Source: Polaromonas sp.
GTDB lineage: Bacteria; Pseudomonadota; Gammaproteobacteria; Burkholderiales; Burkholderiaceae_C
Assembly: GCF_012927415.1 (NCBI RefSeq)
Contig: NZ_JABBPF010000052.1
Coordinates: forward strand, 1-39,338
DNA: 39,338 bases
Direction of reading: 5' to 3'
The notes under the pieces are model-generated. The model saw nothing but the letters and a program-made list of their open reading frames with translations. It was not told where the DNA came from and made no database searches. Positions 34,509 to 39,338 of the stretch are shown piece after piece. Numbering within the stretch: the stretch's first letter is position 1; every line of letters starts with the position of its first letter. The position numbers and the translations under genes were made by a program.

Positions 34509-35459
34509 TCACGAATCGTGATGGATCAGCCGGGCCCCCGCCCACTGGCCTGACCGCACCAGCGTGCGCGCACAGTCGGCCAGCACCACGCGCGTGGCCA
34601 GTGCGGCAGGTGACAACTCATCGTCTGACAGGCTGCACAGCGCATTGGTTCGGCGCACCTGCGCGTCGGCGATCTCTGACCACCGCAAAGCCAGCTCGGC
34701 ATTGCTGATGCGGCCTAGCGCCGCCCAGGGCTGAACCGTGCTGCCCAGGCCGGAACGCACCATGTCCATCAGCATGGCCAACGAATCAATCTCGGCTACC
34801 AGATCGGGTTTGAACCCGGCCCGGGCGAACGCGGCATCTAGCGTGCTGCGCAGGCCATGCGAGCCGGTAGGCAAAATCAGCGGCACCCCGTTGAGGTGCG
34901 CCATGCGGGTTGTCCCTGCTCGTTGCGGCGTGCCGACTTCTCCCGGCTGACGCGGGCCGATCAGGAACAGCTTTTCTTCCAGCAACGGCATCACGCTCCA
35001 GCGCCTGGCCACGCCGGTGTCGAACAGCACCGCCAGATCGAGCTGACGGGAGTTCAACATGGCGGTCACATGACCCGACATGCTCTCGACCATGTGCAGG
35101 CGCACGTCGGGGTAGCGCTCGCGCATGGCACGCATCAGCGGCAGGCCCAGCACCGAGGCGGTGGTGGACGCCAGCCCGACGCTCACAGTGCCAGTCAGGC
35201 GCGACTGCTGGGCCGCGCGTGCGGCCTGCTCGGTGTGGCGCAAGGCCAGCTGGGCCTCTCGAAAAAACGCCAGCCCGGCCTCGGTCGGCACCACGCCCTT
35301 GCTGCTTCTCTGCAGCAGGCGGGTTGCCAGTTCCCCTTCAAGCCGGCTGATCTGCTGGCTCAGGGTTGACTGCACAACGTCGAGCACCAGCGCGGCGCGG
35401 CTCATGCTGCCCTGCTCGACCACAGCGACAAAATACCGAAGCTGGCGCAATTCCATCAT
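34509..35459 (-). CDS. LysR-type regulator of the tcu genes (TcuR-like)
   Basis: LysR-family regulator of 316 residues with helix-turn-helix [48 protein letters not shown] and effector-domain segments [47 protein letters not shown] and [18 protein letters not shown]. It is first in the minus-strand unit LysR-tcuA-tcuB-tctC with an 81-base gap to tcuA, whereas TcuR of Salmonella is a separate gene. I chose the first of two tandem ATG codons (35459); the 61-base gap to the divergent mnmA holds both promoters. Confidence 0.92.
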   Translation of the reverse strand: MMELRQLRYFVAVVEQGSMSRAALVLDVVQSTLSQQISRLEGELATRLLQRSSKGVVPTEAGLAFFREAQLALRHTEQAARAAQQSRLTGTVSVGLASTTASVLGLPLMRAMRERYPDVRLHMVESMSGHVTAMLNSRQLDLAVLFDTGVARRWSVMPLLEEKLFLIGPRQPGEVGTPQRAGTTRMAHLNGVPLILPTGSHGLRSTLDAAFARAGFKPDLVAEIDSLAMLMDMVRSGLGSTVQPWAALGRISNAELALRWSEIADAQVRRTNALCSLSDDELSPAALATRVVLADCARTLVRSGQWAGARLIHHDS

Positions 35460-35520
35460 GGCGCTTTCAAATACCGGGGTCGACTGGGGAATAAGGCATG
35501 GCGGGGATAATCGCACACCT

Positions 35521-36705
35521 ATGGACAAGCGACACAGCAGGCAACGGATCGTGGTGGGACTGAGCGGCGGAGTCGACTCCGCCGTCACGGCTTATCTTCT
35601 CAGACAGCAAGGCCACGAGGTCATCGGCATCTTCATGAAAAACTGGGAGGGCGATGACGACAGCGAATTCTGCTCCTCCAACATCGACTTTGTGGACGCG
35701 GCCGCCGTCGCCGACGTAATTGGCATCGAAATCGAGCATGTCAACTTTGCCGCCGATTACAAGGACCGGGTGTTCGCCGAATTCCTGCGGGAGTACCAGG
35801 CCGGCCGCACGCCCAACCCCGACATCCTGTGCAATGCCGAGATCAAGTTCAAGGCCTTCCTGGACCATGCCATGCGGCTGGGCGCCGAGAAAATCGCCAC
35901 GGGACACTATGCCCGCGTGCGGCATAACGAAGCCGCCGGCCTGCACGAGCTGCTCAAAGGCCTGGACCCGGCCAAGGACCAGAGCTACTTTTTGCACCGG
36001 CTGAACCAGGCGCAGCTGTCCAAAACGTTGTTCCCGCTGGGCGAGCTGCGCAAGACCGAGGTGCGGCGCATGGCCGAGGAGATCGGCCTGCCGAACGCCA
36101 GGAAAAAAGACTCGACCGGCATCTGCTTCATCGGCGAGCGGCCGTTTCGCGAATTTTTGAACCGCTACATCGCCAAGGCGCCCGGCCCCATCAAAAACGA
36201 CAGGGGCCGCATTCTGGGCGAGCATGTCGGCCTCAGTTTTTACACGCTGGGCCAGCGCTCGGGTCTGGGCATTGGCGGCGTGAAAGCCAGAGGCGCGGAG
36301 CTGAAAGCCGCACAGGAACGCGGCCAGCGCGGCGTGGGCGAGCACGCACCGTGGTTTGTCGCGCGCAAGGATCTGGACAGCAACACCTTGTGGGTGGTGC
36401 AGGGCCATGACCATGCCTGGCTGCAGTCAACCAAACTGATCGCGCAGGACTGCAGTTGGGTGGCCGGGGCTGCGCCCGAGCCGGGTGCCATGGCCGCCAA
36501 AACCCGCTACCGGCAACTCGACGCTGCCTGCGAACTGCGGCAAGCGAGCGCTGGCGGCTGCGAGCTGGCTTTTTCAGAGCCTCAATGGGCGGTCACGCCG
36601 GGCCAGTCGGCAGTGCTTTACCAGGGCGATGTCTGCCTGGGCGGCGGCGTGATTGCCAGCAGCAATGTGCAAAACCAGCCCACCGGCAGGCTGCTGGCGG
36701 CCTGA
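35521..36705 (+). CDS. mnmA: tRNA-specific 2-thiouridylase MnmA
   Basis: MnmA inserts sulphur at position 2 of U34 in Lys, Glu and Gln tRNAs, using ATP and persulphide from the Tus relay. The 394-residue protein has the PP-loop [17 protein letters not shown] (about 11-27), the first catalytic cysteine in [20 protein letters not shown], and the second in [13 protein letters not shown]. It is about 25 residues longer than the E. coli enzyme because of an insert near 245-275. The ATG at 35521 is 61 bases from the divergent LysR gene; ribosome-binding sequence is weak. It ends 40 bases before repeat copy C. Confidence 0.96.
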   Translation: MDKRHSRQRIVVGLSGGVDSAVTAYLLRQQGHEVIGIFMKNWEGDDDSEFCSSNIDFVDAAAVADVIGIEIEHVNFAADYKDRVFAEFLREYQAGRTPNPDILCNAEIKFKAFLDHAMRLGAEKIATGHYARVRHNEAAGLHELLKGLDPAKDQSYFLHRLNQAQLSKTLFPLGELRKTEVRRMAEEIGLPNARKKDSTGICFIGERPFREFLNRYIAKAPGPIKNDRGRILGEHVGLSFYTLGQRSGLGIGGVKARGAELKAAQERGQRGVGEHAPWFVARKDLDSNTLWVVQGHDHAWLQSTKLIAQDCSWVAGAAPEPGAMAAKTRYRQLDAACELRQASAGGCELAFSEPQWAVTPGQSAVLYQGDVCLGGGVIASSNVQNQPTGRLLAA

Positions 36706-36746
36706 GTTCGCCCGTTTTTGCATTTTCATGACCAAATCGGGCTCTG

Positions 36747-36789
36747 GTCCAATGAATATCGGCATTGTTTGCTATTATTTATATAGCAA
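36747..36789. repeat. Dispersed palindromic repeat, copy C
   Basis: Begins GTCCAAT, has ATCGG in place of ACGG, and ends in the hairpin TTGCTAT...ATAGCAA. One base longer than copies A and B. Lies between the convergent mnmA and the MipA-type gene. Confidence 0.7.
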
Positions 36790-36807
36790 GCAATACGTTT
36801 TGCTACC

Positions 36808-38223
36808 TCATAGCGCCGATTCGATATAGGTGTAGAGGTAATTGGAGCCACCGTTGACGTTGCCCAGCAGGCGGGAAGCGCCAAAAATTCCGGAGCGGTG
36901 CGACACACCGAAGCCGATATAGGTGTCTTTTAAAGCGCGTGAGCCGATCAGGTCGCCCAGGCTCAGGTCCAGCGTCGGATCCAGGTATTGCAGCAGGCGA
37001 GAAGTCGGCTTGCCGTTGGCTGCCTGGCTACTCGCCTCAACGTAGGGCGAACGCTGGGCAGCCGAAACGCCAGCGCCCAGGCCCAGCCGCGTTTTGACCC
37101 GGTCGCTCCACGGGAAACCGGAATAAAAAGCCTTCATGAACAGGTCAAGTTGGACGCCGTTGCGCTGCAGTCCACGTTCGTGATGGTGCGTAAGCCCCAC
37201 ATAGCCGACAAAATCCAGCGGCCAGCCATTCACATTTTCAAGAAAGGTTTTACCCACCTGAACACCGGCAATGCTGGTGGCGTTGACGCTGGCAGTCGAA
37301 AGGCATTGCGCGGTGACAATCTTCAGCAGGTGGCAGCCGTCATCGGTGGCCTTGCCATAAAGCAGTTTGAACCAGGTCGGCGAGCCTTCCTTGGCCCATT
37401 CCGGCTCATGGCCGCCAAAATCGTAGGCCGCGCCGACGTAGACGCCGGGCAGGACGCGCTTTTGCACGATCGGGCTGTCCTTGATTTTGCCATCCAGCAC
37501 CGTGGCGGACAGGCCGGCCAGCAGGCGCCAGCGTTGCGACAGGTCGTAGGAACCATACAAGCCCAGCGTGGTGTTGATGCCTGCGCCAGGCGCGTAGGCC
37601 GGACGGCCTGCCGCGGCTTCGCTACCGCGCACACCGTAGTAATAATTGTTGAGCCTGGCATCGCGCAGCGCCACGCTCAGGCTGGGGCTCAACCGCCACG
37701 GGCCGGAGCGCCAGTCGTAGCTGTAGCCCAGACGCAATTCATTGCCCTTGGAGGTATTGCCGGCGTCGTGCAGGAATTCGGCCTGCACGTTGCCCCAGGG
37801 CTGGCGATAACGCCACGAGAGGCCCAGGTCAATGCCGGAATCGCGCATCGCCATACCGGTCAGACTGGCGGGCAGGCGATCCGAGGGAAAACCCTCGATC
37901 CGCTGCGCCACGAACAGGTCCAGCCGCTGATCGCCGCCGTTGAGCAGCTTCACACCCGCCCGGTTAGCATCGAGAAAAACCTGTTCGCCCTCAAAAAGAT
38001 AGAGCGGCAAGACGTCGTGGCGCGAGCCGCCCTCCCGGTAGGGCGACGGCCCGACGCGGGCGACAGCGCCCAACCCCGCGCTCCCCGGCTCCGAGAGTGG
38101 CGTAAAGGGCTCGGCGTTGCCGTCCGCGCGCGCTGGCACAGAGGCAGACAGGCCAGCGGCCAACAGTACGGTGCCGGCAAAAGAGGAAAAAACCCGGGAG
38201 CCGGAGAGAGAAAATTTTTTCAT
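36808..38223 (-). CDS. MipA/OmpV-family outer-membrane protein with extra C-terminal beta-barrel region
   Basis: Predicted outer-membrane protein, 471 residues, with a signal peptide (MKKFSLSGSRVFSSFAGTVLLAAGLSASVPARA). Residues about 45-270 match the MipA/OmpV family: GAVARVGPSPYREGGSRHDVLPLYLFEGEQVFLDANRAGVKLL, then repeated aromatic-edged beta strands, ending LPGVYVGAAYDFGG. MipA family proteins are usually near 250-280 residues, so the remaining 200 residues are additional; they contain further amphipathic strands and end YIGFGVSHRSGIFG...GGSNYLYTYIESAL, a pattern I associate with other barrel proteins but cannot name with confidence. Two cysteines (DGCHLL, AQCLS) lie in a loop. Possible roles are scaffold for murein synthesis or lipid A modification; neither is shown. 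Confidence 0.8.
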   Translation of the reverse strand: MKKFSLSGSRVFSSFAGTVLLAAGLSASVPARADGNAEPFTPLSEPGSAGLGAVARVGPSPYREGGSRHDVLPLYLFEGEQVFLDANRAGVKLLNGGDQRLDLFVAQRIEGFPSDRLPASLTGMAMRDSGIDLGLSWRYRQPWGNVQAEFLHDAGNTSKGNELRLGYSYDWRSGPWRLSPSLSVALRDARLNNYYYGVRGSEAAAGRPAYAPGAGINTTLGLYGSYDLSQRWRLLAGLSATVLDGKIKDSPIVQKRVLPGVYVGAAYDFGGHEPEWAKEGSPTWFKLLYGKATDDGCHLLKIVTAQCLSTASVNATSIAGVQVGKTFLENVNGWPLDFVGYVGLTHHHERGLQRNGVQLDLFMKAFYSGFPWSDRVKTRLGLGAGVSAAQRSPYVEASSQAANGKPTSRLLQYLDPTLDLSLGDLIGSRALKDTYIGFGVSHRSGIFGASRLLGNVNGGSNYLYTYIESAL

Positions 38224-38303
38224 GGTGGCGCTTTTCTTCTTTCAGTGACCTGGGAGCCAACAACCGACTGGCCTTGCATTTTTTCACCCAAATACGGCTC
38301 ACA

Positions 38304-38344
38304 TCCAGGTATTACGGGCTTTATTTGCTACAAAACACATAGCG
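38304..38344. repeat. Dispersed palindromic repeat, copy E (diverged)
   Basis: TCCAGGTATTACGGG then TTGCTACAAAACACATAGCG. Keeps the ACGGG core and hairpin ends but with more changes. Located downstream of ssb, in the gap before the MipA-type gene. Confidence 0.55.
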
Positions 38345-38354
38345 CATCGACATT

Positions 38355-38379
38355 AAAAAACCCGCCTCGGGCGGGTTTT
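38355..38379 (-). terminator. Rho-independent terminator of ssb
   Basis: Minus strand: AAAA-CCCGCC-CGA-GGCGGG-TTTTTT. Six GC pairs, three-base loop, T-run of six. The opposite strand also carries TTTT, so it may work both ways. Confidence 0.88.
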
Positions 38380-38410
38380 CGGCAAATTTTTGCCACGCCG
38401 GACCGCATTG

Positions 38411-38902
38411 TCAAAAAGGAATGTCGTCGTCCATGTCATCAAAACCGCTGGCCGCCTTGGACGCTGCGGGTGCCTGTTGCGGCGCTGCGGCAGGCGCTCG
38501 GGCTGGCGGCGCACGGCGTGGCGCTTCGTAGCCGCCACCCTCGTCGCCACCGGGGCCGCCCATGCCTTGTCGGCTGCCCAGCATCTGCATCTGGTCGGCG
38601 CGGATTTCAGTCGTGTATTTTTCGACGCCGCTCTGATCGGTCCACTTGCGGGTGCGCAGGCTGCCTTCGACGTAAACCTGCGAGCCCTTGCGCAGGTACT
38701 GGCCGACGATCTCGGCCAACCGGCCGTTGAACACCACCCGGTGCCATTCGGTCGCCTCTTTCATCTCGCCGGACTGCTTGTCCTTCCACTTGTCGGTAGT
38801 GGCGATGGTGATGTTGGCGACCTGGTCGCCACTGGGAAAGCTGCGCATTTCGGGATCTTTGCCCAAGTTGCCGATGATGATGACTTTGTTGACGGATGCC
38901 AT
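38411..38902 (-). CDS. ssb: Single-stranded DNA-binding protein
   Basis: SSB coats single-stranded DNA in replication and repair and recruits partners through its C-terminal tip. The 163-residue protein has the OB-fold start [50 protein letters not shown], a Gly/Ala/Pro-rich linker, and the acidic tip DDMDDDIPF. Its conserved N-terminus makes the ATG at 38902 certain. It is followed on the minus strand by its terminator and repeat copy E, and preceded by an MFS gene, as in relatives where uvrA lies further on. Confidence 0.97.
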   Translation of the reverse strand: MASVNKVIIIGNLGKDPEMRSFPSGDQVANITIATTDKWKDKQSGEMKEATEWHRVVFNGRLAEIVGQYLRKGSQVYVEGSLRTRKWTDQSGVEKYTTEIRADQMQMLGSRQGMGGPGGDEGGGYEAPRRAPPARAPAAAPQQAPAASKAASGFDDMDDDIPF

Positions 38903-38962
38903 GACATGTTCTCCTGAAGCGGGTCTCCGGGGCCCAATCCCCCAAAAGCGGATCCACAGAGT

Positions 38963-39338
38963 TTAACTGGCTGGCCGGCCCAGCGGGTCAGCGCCCGAAA
39001 CAGCCGCCAGCGCGCCACGCCCCGGCGCACTCATCGGCCAGGCGACCAACAGCCACAGCAGCATCAGGCCGCCGCAGACGAGAAAAAGGCCTTTCGGTCC
39101 GTGGTCCTTGATGATCCAGCCGCCGATTGCCCCACCGGCAAAATACCCGAGCGACTGCAAGGTGTTGTAAACCCCCAGCGCCGCGCCCCGCGCATGGGGC
39201 GGCGCCACGCGCGAGGCCAGGCTCGGCTGGCTCGCTTCGAGCACATTGAAACCACAAAAAAACAGCACCAGCAGCGCGCCCAGCCAGCCCAGACTGGGCG
39301 CCGCCGAGAAGACTGACGACACGGTCCACAGCAGGCCA
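38963..39338 (-). CDS. Major facilitator superfamily transporter, C-terminal part (runs off the window)
   Basis: Only the last 125 codons lie in the window; the frame is open to the edge. The sequence shows hydrophobic helices: LGALLVLFFCGFNVLEASQPSLASRVAP, GVYNTLQSLGYFAGGAIGGWI and GLFLVCGGLMLLWLLVAWPM. The segment ARGAALGVYNTLQSLGYFAGGAIGG is typical of MFS efflux proteins of the arabinose-efflux type, including glycine-rich helix spacing. It ends in a short soluble tail. Upstream of ssb in the same direction, as in other Comamonadaceae. Substrate unknown. Confidence 0.85.
   Translation of the reverse strand, partial: GLLWTVSSVFSAAPSLGWLGALLVLFFCGFNVLEASQPSLASRVAPPHARGAALGVYNTLQSLGYFAGGAIGGWIIKDHGPKGLFLVCGGLMLLWLLVAWPMSAPGRGALAAVSGADPLGRPAS

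Noticed and set aside
29421-36705. E. coli-like synteny nudJ-mnmA-hflD-purB
   Set aside because: The 29.4 kb lyase is not the E. coli-type PurB and hflD is absent; only the nudJ/mnmA part of the idea stands.

Overview
The window reads as chromosomal DNA of a betaproteobacterium of the order Burkholderiales, most likely family Comamonadaceae (Polaromonas/Rhodoferax-like). The reasons are high GC, the bamE-dapB / fur pairing, the hpf-ptsN-hprK block, a three-subunit transhydrogenase, tripartite-tricarboxylate (TctC/Bug) binding proteins, an MFS-ssb pair, and a short dispersed palindromic repeat in intergenic gaps. This placement is inferred from gene content; no search was run. No rRNA, tRNA, CRISPR array, integrase or intact insertion sequence was seen.

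Layout. 1-11.4 kb is mostly housekeeping: dapB and bamE (minus), fur (plus), hprK, ptsN and hpf (minus), a CorA-family channel (plus), an MTA/SAH nucleosidase, a long-chain acyl-CoA ligase and pntB/pntAb/pntAa (minus). 11.6-12.2 kb holds a decayed fragment of a dipeptide-binding protein gene. 12.3-23.0 kb is one compact minus-strand array of nine genes, faced by a divergent GcvA-like LysR gene at 23.1 kb. 24.1-27.3 kb holds mmsA, its divergent LysR regulator and a NudJ-like Nudix gene. 27.3-30.8 kb is a partly eroded catabolic cluster: a LysR stub, a tctC stub, an intact FAS1-like/MaoC hydratase, a citE stub and a fumarase/aspartase-superfamily lyase. 30.8-35.5 kb is a minus-strand LysR-tcuA-tcuB-tctC unit. 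35.5-39.3 kb returns to housekeeping and envelope genes: mnmA, a MipA-type outer-membrane protein, ssb and the end of an MFS transporter.

The most interesting region is 12.3-23.1 kb. It links a two-subunit homologue of glycine decarboxylase P-protein (no gcvT or gcvH nearby) with a COG3199-type ATP-NAD/AcoX-like kinase, a complete peptide-type ABC importer, an acetylpolyamine-amidohydrolase/histone-deacetylase-like enzyme and a RidA-family protein. Several genes overlap by four bases. Both P-protein-like subunits keep the family fold and the PLP lysine but depart from the usual motifs around the active site as I recall them. I infer an uptake-and-degradation pathway for an amide- or acyl-bearing amine or amino acid: import, deacylation in the cytoplasm, PLP-dependent decarboxylation or a related step, and removal of reactive imine by RidA, under LysR control. 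The substrate cannot be read from sequence alone.

A second theme is decay. At least four gene remnants (dppA-like, LysR, tctC, citE) lie in gaps that would otherwise look empty, and they show that the hydratase at 28 kb and the lyase at 29.4 kb are probably survivors of a larger acyl-CoA or organic-acid pathway.
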